Positions 21,931-32,251 of a DNA stretch of 64,000 bases are shown in pieces; the stretch's first letter is position 1; every line of letters starts with the position of its first letter. The notes under the pieces were generated by a model. That model was not told the origin of the DNA and did not search any database. It saw only the letters and a program-made list of their open reading frames with translations. Origin of the DNA: Clytia hemisphaerica (taxonomy: Eukaryota; Cnidaria; Hydrozoa; Leptothecata; Clytiidae); NCBI GenBank assembly GCA_902728285.1, contig CACVBU010001155.1, positions 138,093 to 202,092 of the forward strand, in the 5' to 3' direction. A program made the translations under genes and the position numbers.

Positions 21931-22940
21931 TGTATAGTCATCTGGGGTAATTACGGGACGATTTTGACATATTTGGGCATTACTCTAAAAGTATTAATCC
22001 TAGAGATCCAATTTTTTGATTTTTCATTTATCAGAGTATGACCTTTACACAAGATTTATTACTTTTCCTTGAAATTTAGTAGATGCTCCTAAAAATTATT
22101 TTAAAGGTGTCCCATAAATACCCCGCATTTTGGGGTAATTACGGGACACCCTTGGGGTAATTATGGGACAGGTATAAGATGTTATTGAAAAATCCAGATA
22201 TCTTTCCAAAAGGCTATGATATTTGAGGTTTTGCATCCACTTGATGACTTCAAATCCAAGTGCTATCATTTAAAGGACTTTCAACAAAATTAGTGACAGT
22301 GTCCCATTTTTACCCCAGCCTTTTTCCCATTTGGGGGTAAAAACGGGACACTTCAATCAATAATATTTCTATAGAGCAATCTAGACCAACTGAAGTATAT
22401 TTAGATGCAAACCTTTGCAGGTTTTGAAAGACTTAGAGTGTAGTTATGATTCCATTAAACTAGAAAATCAAGCTTGTAGTTTTCTTATAAAAAATAAACA
22501 CTTCAAACTCAAACTTTAGTGTCCCATAATTACCCCAAGATTAAGATTTGACTACGGGGTAAATATGGGACACACTTTTTAGAGATAAGGTGCCTTGTTT
22601 GATAATGTGACTATTATGATTTCAAACCATAGTATCTTGATGTCAGAATTCAGTCAAAACATAATCAAAGTGATTGCAGTTCTTCCTGACACTAAAGCAT
22701 GAAAAGTTCCTTCTTAAACTACGAAAATTGATTTTTATGGTGACATGTGAAACTTTTGTTAAATCATCAAAAGTATATGTTAGAATAATCTAACTAGACA
22801 TTTTTCTAGCAGCTAGAATGACTATCTCCAAAATCCTCTCCATCTGAATCCAAATTTATAATAATAGCACCATTTTTAGGGGTGTCCCGTATTTACCCCT
22901 TAATTTTAACTGTCCCGTAATTACCCCAGATGACTATACA
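21931..22940. mobile_element. 1-kb TIR element carrying an array of GGGGTAATTACGGGACA motifs
   Basis: The ends TGTATAGTCATCTGGGGTAA and TTACCCCAGATGACTATACA are perfect inverses, and TA may be the target duplication. At least nine variants of GGGGTAAWTAYGGGACA occur on both strands across the element (near 21946, 22119, 22134, 22154, 22300, 22336, 22521, 22555, 22885 and 22912). No open frame of note occurs. Regular motif spacing suggests binding sites for a transposase supplied in trans. Confidence 0.85.
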
Positions 22941-22950
22941 GTAAAGCATA

Positions 22951-24080
22951 CCGTGAGTGGTCCTAAATCTGACAGCCCTGCCTAAATCCGACCCCCCAAA
23001 TAACTGCTATGAAGAAAAATTCTTATGTTTACAAACATTCCCTCTCCAAGTTGAACAATAAACTATATTGCAAGAACTCTCCAAACAAAACATCTAACAA
23101 GATGACTAAAATGTCAAGATGTCAATTAATGTGATAAAAAAAAGTGCGAGTGGTAAAAATAATATAATTACCTCTATTATTCTGAATCCGTTGCTCAATT
23201 TTAAAACGTTAATAATTTTGTAATAAAGAATTATGTTTTGTTTAAGAAGCAATTAATATATATTTTGGTTCAATTGGTTCAGTGTATCAAATCTCTCAGT
23301 TTAGTTGACACTTTGGTATCTTCATTGCGTCACAGCAAAAAGTTTGTTTTTATTTAGTTTGTATCTTTGAAATACCCCATCGGATTTAGGCAGGGCTGTC
23401 ATCCAGTCTGGGAAATCCTCTCAATTGCACGCTTATGTTCCGAGGGCGTAAGCGCATGGTTATAATTTACGCCCGCTCCCGCCCCGGTTGAAATTGCTGA
23501 GGGATTTCATGGGGCTCAGAATTCTCTAATTCGGGCGAAGGCATGGTTTAACGGGCAATCCATTTTTACGGAATCTTCTTCTACGATAAATTTTGAGTAA
23601 AACTGCCCTAGGCTTTTGAAATTCAACAGAGCTTTTGGAAGGAATTTTGCGTGTCAGAATAATAAAGAAAGGGTGCAATTGCCACGCTTACTGTAGCCTG
23701 GGAATCCAAGCTCATAATTTTAGAAAAAATAAAAAATACCTCACCTCACAAAGTTCTAAAATTATAGAGCTTGGTGCAGGTAGATTAGTCTGACACAGAA
23801 TGTTATAAACAGTCTGTGTGTGAACCCTTGTTGACAGACTTTCTGAACTTTGGAAACCCAGGCAAATACACATAATCAACTTATCATAAAAACTCTTTCA
23901 CTTAAGCTCTACGCTTACTGCTTACCGCCCGTTTCAGAACAATTTCGATAAGCGTGTAATTACAAGCTTAAAAATTCTGCCATTTTGATAACGGTGCAAT
24001 TGCGCGCTTACGGCCTCGGAACATAAGCGTGCAATTGAGAGGATTTCCCAGACTGTCATTGGATTTAGGACCACTCACGG
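22951..24080. mobile_element. TA-target MITE (CCGTGAGTGGTCC family), split by a nested MITE
   Basis: CCGTGAGTGGTCCTAAATC at the left and GATTTAGGACCACTCACGG (with one variant base) at the right, each flanked by TA. The second inner block GACAGCCCTGCCTAAATCCGA is mirrored just before the nested element. A second copy lies inverted at 32902-33364. TA duplication suggests a Tc1/mariner-related origin. Confidence 0.85.
23404..24055. mobile_element. Nested MITE, 652 bp, ~50-bp TIRs
   Basis: CAGTCTGGGAAATCCTCTCA begins the left TIR, and its inverse ends at 24055; the match runs about 50 bases with one mismatch (through ATTGCACGCTTATGTTCCGAGG). The host MITE shows TCAT on both sides of the insertion. 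The interior is GC-richer than the flanks. Confidence 0.87.
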
Positions 24081-25018
24081 TAGCAGTTTTTTAAAAACAG
24101 GATCCATCCAACCTACTGGAAAGTACCACTAGGAAAATGACCAATTTTGAGATTCTTTTAATATTATTAAAGTAATATATCTGTATCCATCTGTAATGTA
24201 CCAGTCTTTAGTGTTTTCTTCGCTTTTACGAAGAAGCCTTCACCAAGAAAGACAGTAAGATCTGCTTCAGTCGACATTTTTTTTTCAAATGATTCAATGA
24301 TGGTCAATAAAAATTTGGATGCTGGTCATAAAGTCTTCTAAATTTGCTAAATGGCCGAATAATAATTTGTTTATGTTTTATATAGGGATACACCATTCTG
24401 TAAATTATACTAAAGGCTCAAAGTTCAATCTAGGTACTTTTAAAAACGAAAGCGTTCGCAATAATGGCGTCGAAAATATCGTCAAGTTTTTGTTATGCAA
24501 CTTCACTTTTTAACCCGAGTTTATCAAACAACCTTTTAGACTTGTAACTGGTTGGTAGGTAATCGATCAAACAAGGGACCCGAAAACACATTTGTCATTT
24601 TCAGCTCCTTCAAGTCTTCTCTTTTTATGTTGCACATAGGCAAAGAATGAAAAAAGGAAGGGGGGGGGGAGAGACAAAGGTGTGTTTGTGTCAACTTCAA
24701 CAGCCTGTCGTTGAGGAGGTGTTTCAATCGACATCAAACCTAACAATGCTTAGTGTTTAACTACTTTGGTCGTAGAAATTTTAGCGAGACTAATTTTAGC
24801 GTATGTTAGCGGTGGATTTGTTTTAGCGAATCACGATTTCAAAAATTTTCGCGTGGATGATAAATTTTTTAGCGAATTACATTTATTGACCCAGACGTCC
24901 GCGTTCAATAGGATCGATCATCGGAACGGCTCAATGATGGATCAATATGTGATCGATGGATTACTTAACGATCCGGATAGGAGATCGATAGAGGATCGAT
25001 ACTCAAGATTTTTTTAAG

Positions 25019-25593
25019 CTTATGAGCAGGAAGTTGAATCTGCTAACAAGAATGAACTTGTCCAAAAGCTCTGCCTCAAAGTCAAAAGCTTTTTTCCAGA
25101 TGTATGCCAGATCTGCAACATGTCCTATGTTATCAAACTCAATGATGAACCCTTTCTCCAGTGTGCATCATGTGGTCAAGAAGTACACCGAGAGTGCTAC
25201 CTGAATCTTTTGAAAGATATGAACCTAGTTGATCATAACGAGGCAATACGCGATACAATTTTCAAAATTCCAGGCATGATCTTCCTATGTCAATCCTGCC
25301 AAGATAACACTGTGTCTTTCACCCATGATAGTAACACACCGAATCCACCAGACAAAACACCAAGATCAACTGAATCCCAGGACAAATCTACTTGGAGTGT
25401 AGTAGATGAGGACGATGAGATCAATACACCAATGACAGAAGACGAAACTTCCAACATAATAAACCAAACAGCTGGCGGACCACCAAATGAAATCAACTTG
25501 AACAACAGCAACAACGATCACGCCCAATATCCTGGATCAAGATCTCAGACCAAATCAAAGACAAATGATCAAATATGTCGCTTAACTACATAA
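25019..25593 (+). CDS. LINE ORF1, first part: PHD-type zinc finger
   Basis: The frame is open from just after the TAA at 25015 and has no early ATG; the first Met is at 25120, inside the finger, so the N-terminus is missing or starts elsewhere. Upstream residues in frame read EQEVESANKNELVQK. The finger reads CQIC, then CASC, HREC and CQSC, a C4HC3 pattern. A Ser/Thr/Asp-rich linker follows. It ends in TAA at 25591-25593, 16 bases beyond the ATG of the next frame. It is a retrotransposon nucleic-acid-binding protein by context. Confidence 0.7.
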
Positions 25594-26063
25594 AAGGAAA
25601 ATGTAAATATGGACTGAAAGGCCGAGACTGTCAATTTATCCATCCTAAAGCCTGTACAAAATTGCTCAAATATGGCAACAAACAACCAAGAGGCTGCAAC
25701 CTAGGTACCAAGTGCCAAAGCTTCCACCCGAGGATGTGCTCATCATCTATTACAAGAGGGGAATGCTTTAATCTTGACTGCAAATTCACGCATGTTAAGG
25801 GAACCAAACGATATCAGAAAAAGCAAAACAATCGTAATGATGAACCTCGGGATTTTCTCGCAATCCTGGACAACTTTCGCACAGAAATAATCTCTCTTGT
25901 GAACAATTGTTTCAGCAACCAAAACCAACAAATACAATTCAGGAACCACGATTTGTCACATCAACCTCAACAAACATTCAATCGTCAACATCCCCTACAT
26001 CATCTACCACCCCAGCACCCCACAATGGAACCAACATTTCCAAGGAATCTACTGGGACAGTGA
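25575..26063 (+). CDS. LINE ORF1, second part: CCCH zinc fingers (162 aa)
   Basis: Overlaps the PHD frame by 19 bases and begins ATGTCGCTTAACTAC. Three CCCH-like fingers are visible: CKYGLKGRDCQFIH, CNLGTKCQSFH and CFNLDCKFTH. A Gln/His/Pro-rich C-terminus follows. An in-frame TGA lies two codons before the ATG. It could be expressed by termination-reinitiation, by frameshift from the PHD frame, or be a single ORF1 split by an indel. Its 3' end overlaps ORF2 by 157 bases. Confidence 0.65.
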   Translation: MSLNYIKGKCKYGLKGRDCQFIHPKACTKLLKYGNKQPRGCNLGTKCQSFHPRMCSSSITRGECFNLDCKFTHVKGTKRYQKKQNNRNDEPRDFLAILDNFRTEIISLVNNCFSNQNQQIQFRNHDLSHQPQQTFNRQHPLHHLPPQHPTMEPTFPRNLLGQ

Positions 26064-29000
26064 CTGCCCTTACTGATGCTGACCCGACTACCAAAACTAC
26101 TTCTAAACCTACACTGAATATGTTTTCGTTTGTCAATATACAAGGACTTTGCCCACAAACAAAACCTTCATCTGTACCCTACCTCAAAGATCTTACAAAC
26201 AGCTCAAAACAACTGTTTTTAGGCTTAACCGAAACCTGGTTAACGGACAATCACAAAAAAGGAGAACTTGAGATTGAAAATTACACTTTTTTTAAGAAAA
26301 ACAGAGATAGAGTAAAATCGAAATATGGCAGAGCAAGCGGAGGCGTTGCATTTTATGTGCGCAATGACATTGCACCATTCTTCGAGCCCATTTTCGAATT
26401 CTCAAACGGAGTAAATGAAGCATTGATGCTTTTATCAAAAAAATTTAATATTCTTCTCTGTGTTATCTACAGACAACCCAACAATACAGACCACAAATCT
26501 GAAGCACCTGAATTACAAGAACTCCTTTCTGCAATGATAGTAAAAATTGATAGTATTAATGATTGTACACCTGACACGTACATCCTTGGGGATTTTAACA
26601 TACCACACACACCTCATAATGATGAGACTTCAACCCCAACACGAAATTGCAATAAACAGCTTCTGGACGTTTTAAATGTTTTTAAAGCAGACTTGCACAT
26701 TAATCAACTGATACACAAATCAACACACCGTGATGGTAATATTTTAGACTTTCTATTCACAAACAACACAGACACTGTATTTAATTACACATGCTCACCT
26801 ACTATTTATTCAGATCATCTTGTTGTAGATGTTACAACACATCTGAATTTTGATAATCAATTCGGAGAAACTGAAGAACGTAACTTAATAAGCAAATTTG
26901 ACCTCTACAACTTCCAAAGTGATAAAATTGACTGGGAAATTATTAACAAAGAATTAACAGAGATTAATTGGTCTCGAGAACTGGACACAAATCTATATGA
27001 CCCAAATCGTCAGTATGCCAACTTCCTTGAAAAATGTCTTCTGATTGTGAAAAAGCATTTGCCAAAGAGAAAACCTCCAAAAAAATTTTCAAAGATTCCA
27101 AGAGATCGTCGTATTCTTATGAGAAAACGTAAAAGACTCTCCAAAAAGAATTTCAAAACCAATAAAACAAATCAGAAACTAATTGACATTGAACTGATGC
27201 TACAGCAATCCCACAAAAATGAACGCGATAAAGCAGAGCTGGATGCCTCACTCAAAATCAAAAGTAATCCTAAATACTTCTACTCCTATGCAAAAAGATT
27301 CACAAAAACTAAACCTAAAGTTGGCCCACTGAAAAATCCAACCACCAACAAATTAACAACTGACTCACAAGAGATGGCAAACATCTTGCAAAAGCAATAC
27401 TGTTCAGTATTTACCGCTCCCAAAACAGACTACAGTTTTCTGAATTCAAATGAGACAAAAGACTCCTCAACCCTTGAGCACATTACTTTCACAGAAGATG
27501 ATTTCATCCAACAAATTGACACTATTCCAGCCAACTCGTCAGCCGGACCAGATGGCTTGCCAGCAAAGTTTTTCAAAATGTGCAAGAAATCACTTTCTAA
27601 GCCACTTAAGATGATATGGCAAAACAACTTTGACAAAGGAATCACACCTGAAATTCTCAAAACAAGCCACATTACACCAATATTCAAGAAAGGAGATCAA
27701 GGTTTACCAGAGAATTATCGACCTGTTGCGCTGACATCAATTACCACTAAAATATTTGAGAAAATAGTCAGAGAGAAATTGCAAATCCACCTTGAAGAAA
27801 ACAACCTATACAATCCAACACAACATGGTTTCAGACCAGGGCGATCTTGCTTGAGTCAACTATTGGCTCATGTAGAAAGACTGATATCTCACCTACAAAA
27901 CAATGAAAATGTTGATGTAATCTACCTTGACTTCAGCAAGGCCTTTGACAAGGTGGACCATCACATCTTACTACACAAGCTAAAAATCAATGGAATCAAA
28001 GGACAACTATTGAACTGGATACAATCCTTCCTTACTGAGAGATACCAAAAAGTTTCCATAAACACGTTCCTATCAGATGAAGCGAAAGTTACAAGCGGAG
28101 TTCCACAAGGCTCAGTTCTGGGCCCCCTCCTGTTTCTGGTAATGATTAGTGACATAAACGAAAAGATTAAACATTCCATCCTCTCATCTTTTGCTGACGA
28201 CACAAGACTTATGAAGGCAATATCTTGCGCTGCAGATGTGAGTCTCCTTCAAGATGATCTAGACGTAGTCTATGACTGGACATCCATCAACAATATGGAG
28301 CTCAATGGAAAAAAGTTTGAACACATTGCATACGGAAAAAATGAACAACTGAAAGTACACTCAGTCTACAAATCAGATGTACAGCAGCCAATCGAAATAA
28401 AAAGTGCAGTGAAAGACCTGGGTATCCTGCTATCAAACAACCTGTCATATGAAATGCATATTCAAACGATCACTGACAGAGTCAAGGGTATAAGTGCCTG
28501 GATATACAGAACCTTCAAGTCCAGAGATAAATCAGTAATGATCACTCTTTGGAAGACATTGGTACTTCAGCATCTGGAATACTGCTCCCAGCTATGGTCT
28601 CCTACAAAGAGGTCCCTGATGCAAGAACTGGAGTATCTGCAAAAATCCTTTATAAAAGGGATCCAACTTCCACCCAATTTGAATTATTGGGAGAAGCTCA
28701 AACACCTCAACATGTACAGTCTCGAGAGAAGACGCGAAAGATACCAAATCATATATACATGGTGTATAATCGAACAACTGGTGCCAAATTTTAACTATGG
28801 TGAAGGGGAAGGCGGTATTTATTCATATACAAACCAACGCCTGGGAAGAAAATGCCACCTCAAACCAGTGAATACAACGAACAAGAACATTTGGAAGAGC
28901 TGCCTTTCAGACACCGGTCCAAGACTATTCAATGTGTTACCAAGAAAAATACGTGACATGACCAAATGTTCCAAAAATTCCTTCAAAAAACAACTTGATC

Positions 29001-29116
29001 AATTTCTGCAAGATGTTCCCGACCAGCCACTGCTCCCTGCCTATCTCCCTTACAGGATGGCTGACTCGAATTCAATTGTTGAAATGGTCAAACACCGGAC
29101 CCCACGGGTTGAGTGA
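25907..29116 (+). CDS. LINE ORF2: apurinic-type endonuclease plus reverse transcriptase, 1069 aa
   Basis: Intact polyprotein. The N-terminal endonuclease/exonuclease/phosphatase domain spans about 70-310 with the catalytic Glu in TETWL (E109), GGVAFYVRND, GDFNIPH (D229) and YSDH (D303, H304). The RT domain follows: PIFKKGD, NYRPVALTS, HGFRPGRS, YLDFSKAFDKVDH, SGVPQGSVLGPLLF and the catalytic FADD (762-765). The C-terminal region with YCSQLWSP and GPRLFNVLP is typical of CR1/jockey-type elements. No stop or frameshift occurs, so insertion was recent or the frame is still under selection. The true start may be later than the first ATG because residues 1-70 are low-complexity and overlap the CCCH frame. 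Confidence 0.93.
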   Translation: MFQQPKPTNTIQEPRFVTSTSTNIQSSTSPTSSTTPAPHNGTNISKESTGTVTALTDADPTTKTTSKPTLNMFSFVNIQGLCPQTKPSSVPYLKDLTNSSKQLFLGLTETWLTDNHKKGELEIENYTFFKKNRDRVKSKYGRASGGVAFYVRNDIAPFFEPIFEFSNGVNEALMLLSKKFNILLCVIYRQPNNTDHKSEAPELQELLSAMIVKIDSINDCTPDTYILGDFNIPHTPHNDETSTPTRNCNKQLLDVLNVFKADLHINQLIHKSTHRDGNILDFLFTNNTDTVFNYTCSPTIYSDHLVVDVTTHLNFDNQFGETEERNLISKFDLYNFQSDKIDWEIINKELTEINWSRELDTNLYDPNRQYANFLEKCLLIVKKHLPKRKPPKKFSKIPRDRRILMRKRKRLSKKNFKTNKTNQKLIDIELMLQQSHKNERDKAELDASLKIKSNPKYFYSYAKRFTKTKPKVGPLKNPTTNKLTTDSQEMANILQKQYCSVFTAPKTDYSFLNSNETKDSSTLEHITFTEDDFIQQIDTIPANSSAGPDGLPAKFFKMCKKSLSKPLKMIWQNNFDKGITPEILKTSHITPIFKKGDQGLPENYRPVALTSITTKIFEKIVREKLQIHLEENNLYNPTQHGFRPGRSCLSQLLAHVERLISHLQNNENVDVIYLDFSKAFDKVDHHILLHKLKINGIKGQLLNWIQSFLTERYQKVSINTFLSDEAKVTSGVPQGSVLGPLLFLVMISDINEKIKHSILSSFADDTRLMKAISCAADVSLLQDDLDVVYDWTSINNMELNGKKFEHIAYGKNEQLKVHSVYKSDVQQPIEIKSAVKDLGILLSNNLSYEMHIQTITDRVKGISAWIYRTFKSRDKSVMITLWKTLVLQHLEYCSQLWSPTKRSLMQELEYLQKSFIKGIQLPPNLNYWEKLKHLNMYSLERRRERYQIIYTWCIIEQLVPNFNYGEGEGGIYSYTNQRLGRKCHLKPVNTTNKNIWKSCLSDTGPRLFNVLPRKIRDMTKCSKNSFKKQLDQFLQDVPDQPLLPAYLPYRMADSNSIVEMVKHRTPRVE

Positions 29117-29470
29117 GCAGAGAATTTGCTGAAACACATCAAAGGTAATCAAAGGTAGGTAGATTAGTTTATATCGATCTTTTATCGATCTTATCGACCC
29201 TATCGACTCATACTCGATTTACGATCGATAACAAATCGATTAACGATCGATGACGAATCCATATACTCAATTGAAATACTAGCTCGATAATGGATCAACG
29301 AAGAATCGATACTCAAGACTTTTTAATGGCTGAATCTTCCATCGATCTCCTTTCCGGATCGTTAAGTAATCCATCGATCACATATCGATCCGTCATCGAG
29401 CCGTTCCGATGATCGATCCTATCGAGCGCGGACGTCTGGATTGACTGAATTCGTTTTCTAGCATTTCTTT

Positions 29471-31680
29471 CAGTCGAGGATTATGCCCTAAATAAGATAG
29501 CGACTCCAGAAGTCATGCAACTTTCGTTGACGTCAAACCAAATGTTTCATTTTTCCGTGAACTTTGAACCCTTGGAACTTTATTTCTATGTATGCTAAAG
29601 CGTTCCGGTTTTTACTAAATGAAAGCCCGTGATCTTAGCTTTCCAGCGGTATATAACACTGTGGACACGGGCTAGACGGCAAATTGGTAAAATGCCGAAC
29701 GTTTTGCAACATTTTGAAAATTGTTTGCCGACGGGAGAAAAAATATTAGCAACTATCGAAGAACAAATGTGTCTGGAAACGGAGGAAAATATATTTGGAG
29801 GCTGAAACTTTGTATGTTTATCAGAAAAAGGGTGAGGAATTCAAAAATCACAATCGCTAATTCTAGTTCTTTCATTTTCATGTAGTTTTTTTAACTTTTT
29901 TGCTTCTTTAGCATGGGAATGTCCCAAAAAAAAGTTTTTATTTCTGCCGAAATGGATTTTCTTTTCATTTGGGGTTTCTCCTTTCAGAAAAACTTATTCT
30001 TTACTCATAAGTTTTTGTTCCTCCATTTCCAGAGGCCCCTTGGAAATGGGTCCTACCACCTTTTTTGACTCATTTCAACCTTTTCCAAGCTATTTTCTTC
30101 AAAAACAAAAATAAAACAGTGCAATGTCTTCTTTTTTCAAAAAAAGATACCTTAAGGGAAGAAATTTTCGCGAGAAGAAATTTTCGCGGAAGAAATTTTC
30201 GCGGAATTTAATTTCGCGAATTTGGGCGTGATTCGCGAAATTAAATTCCGCGAAGCACACCAAAATTGTTAAATCGCGAAAATTAAATTCAGCGAAATTC
30301 GATTTTTTTTCTTCTTCTTTTATTTTGTTGTTTTTGACCAGGTATTACCAAAAAAGATGGACACAATTGATTTTTAAGCATTATAACGTGTATTTTTTAT
30401 GAAATATAAACAAATTTAAACAACTCCGTTATGCTTAAAAGTTAATCTAAGTTGATAAATTCTTCTCAATTGCGAAATTAAATTCCGTGAAACTTTTAAA
30501 ATCGGCTCATTCGCGAAATTAAATTCCGCGAAATTTGCCATTTTGAAACTCTGATTCGCGAAATTAAATTCCGCGAAAATTTCTTCTCGCGAAAATTTCT
30601 TCCCTTAAGGTATATCTTTCGTTATTTTGATAAATATACTAAACATTTTACAAATATTTTTATATAATAATATTTTAACACCATCAAAGAATTCTCCCTC
30701 CAAATTTGAGGTCTCTAGCTACACTAAAAAAAGAGATATGCAAAATTTAAGAAGCATGACTTGAAAATTTCTTTTTTTTCTTTTTTGACACATTTTTCGA
30801 ATTTTTCCAAGCTATTTTCCTAACCTTTTTTTTGACATTTTTAGTCAAAATTTTGACACTAAAATTTGAATATCTTTACAACCACTAATCCTCTGGAGGC
30901 CTATGACCCCTCATTTTCTTTCTTTTTCAAAGCTCTACAAGATAGGATAGATTTTGAAAAAAAAATTAAAACTTGAAAAATCTTCTGGAGTTGCTAAATA
31001 AGAGAATACCTAAGTTAGAGGATTACCTTATTTTCAGTCTCCTATTTAAGAGAACGTTACCTAAATAAACTAGGAGAATTCTGTACGTTTCCACAAATTT
31101 ACTTCAGAGCAGACTATTTGCGCAATATGAAAATAAGATCACGTGAAAGATCACGTTTCCTTGATTCCGATGACCCAAAAACCAAAATAAAATACCTTTT
31201 CATTCTTTTCCAAACTTCAATAAACCATAAATAGCCTCATTTGCATGAAGAAACACCCTCAACCTTCAAAACGCGTTTTTTCTCAAACCCCCTTATTTAG
31301 GAGAGACAAGAGCAACTCACTTTCTGTTTGACCCGCGTTTTGACCGCGCTTAAACCTGCTTAAACGCGTTTCTTAAATATGGCCCAATCTATATTATTAC
31401 TTTTCACGAAATTCTCAGGATGTAGATCGGCCTTTAGATTCATAGACTCTAACCATCCTAGGTCCACGAAACAAAAGCAGAACTCAACCAAATTTTAGTA
31501 GAAGGGAGAAAAAAACGTGCTGAGTCAATCTTTGAAGTTCAAAACTTGCACAAAATGATGAGAAGGCCAAAAATCAACGAAGAAAGAATAGTCTCCTAGT
31601 TAAGAGAAGGAAATCTCCTACTTAAGAGACCTTCTCTTAAATAGAGTATAACTCTTATATAGGGCATAATCCTCGACTGT
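29471..31680. mobile_element. CAGTCGAGGATTATGCCC element with 5-bp target duplication
   Basis: CAGTCGAGGATTATGCCCTA at the left is mirrored by TAGGGCATAATCCTCGACTG at the right, with TCTTT directly repeated on both sides. The right third contains several variants of CTCCTATTTAAGAGA (about 31010-31080, 31300 and 31590-31640). It is non-coding and hosts a nested MITE at 30150-30610. Confidence 0.8.
30150..30610. mobile_element. MITE of repeated TTCGCG blocks, TA target
   Basis: CCTTAAGGGAAGAAATTTTC and its inverse form the ends, flanked by TA. The arms repeat GAAATTTTCGCG at the outside and TTCGCGAAATTAAATTCCGCG-type palindromic units inside (near 30195-30300 and 30470-30575). It is non-coding, nested in the 29471-31680 element, and resembles 61316-61745. 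Confidence 0.85.
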
Positions 31681-32251
31681 CTTTGCACTGAAACCCTTCG
31701 TTTTGATAAAAATGTATCAAGGCAGTATAACCAGAAATTCCGCGCTGATAAATTTTAGTGATCTGTCGATTCAGCGTGTTTTAGCGAGATTTATTTTAGC
31801 GAAAATAGTAAAACGTTAAATTTAGTCCCGCTAATATTTCTACGATTAAAGTATGACAGGCTCTTGGTTTGATCAGATCTCCAGGTTCCCAGTTTCAATT
31901 CAAGATCTCACAGTTTTTCTGTTATCCAGACAGTACTAATCGAATGTTCGATTGTAATCGAAGTAATCAATAATGATCAATAATAATCGAAGGTGGTCAG
32001 TGACCACCTATCGATTTTATCGGTGATCGAATACTCACACCAGATAGTGGCATTTTCTTCGACCATTTTCGATTTGTTCAATCATTTCAATTACTTTTTG
32101 ATTATCTTTGATCAAATTGAATACCTTTGTTTAAGATTGTATTGAGTACTTTCCAGCCTTCGATTTTATTTGATATGTTTCCGGTAGCAGCGTGTCAAAA
32201 TAATCTAAAACCAAGTTTACTTCAGCAAATTAAAACATGCGATTCACACAG

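Larger units (their letters stand above)
25018..29305 (+). mobile_element. CR1/jockey-type non-LTR retrotransposon, likely 5'-truncated
   Basis: It contains a PHD-type ORF1 without its own upstream ATG, an overlapping CCCH zinc-finger ORF, and an intact ORF2 with endonuclease and reverse transcriptase. A short AATCAAAGGTA repeat follows ORF2 near 29140. The 3' boundary may be there or at the ATCGATACTCAAGA repeat near 29305. Confidence 0.8.
24890..29439. mobile_element. GATCGAT-rich inverted-repeat element housing a LINE
   Basis: The arm 24890-25003 (CCAGACGTCCGCG, GGATCGATCATCGGAACGGC, GGATTACTTAACGATCCGGA) is mirrored at 29337-29439 with few mismatches. The LINE lies between. ATCGATACTCAAGAYTTTTT occurs in the same orientation on both sides (24996 and 29305), so it may be the LINE target duplication. 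The 29170-29300 segment is also rich in ATCGAT and may belong to this element. Confidence 0.75.
24762..31853. mobile_element. Outer TTTTAGCG-repeat MITE that contains the nested LINE and further elements
   Basis: The left end TACTTTGGTCGTAGAAATTT and the right end, reversed, TACTTTAATCGTAGAAATAT, form a degenerate TIR of about 40 bp. Variants of TTTTAGCGA recur in both arms (24770-24880 and 31750-31835). Everything between looks like later insertion. The ends are less certain than for other elements because the arms have diverged. Confidence 0.55.
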
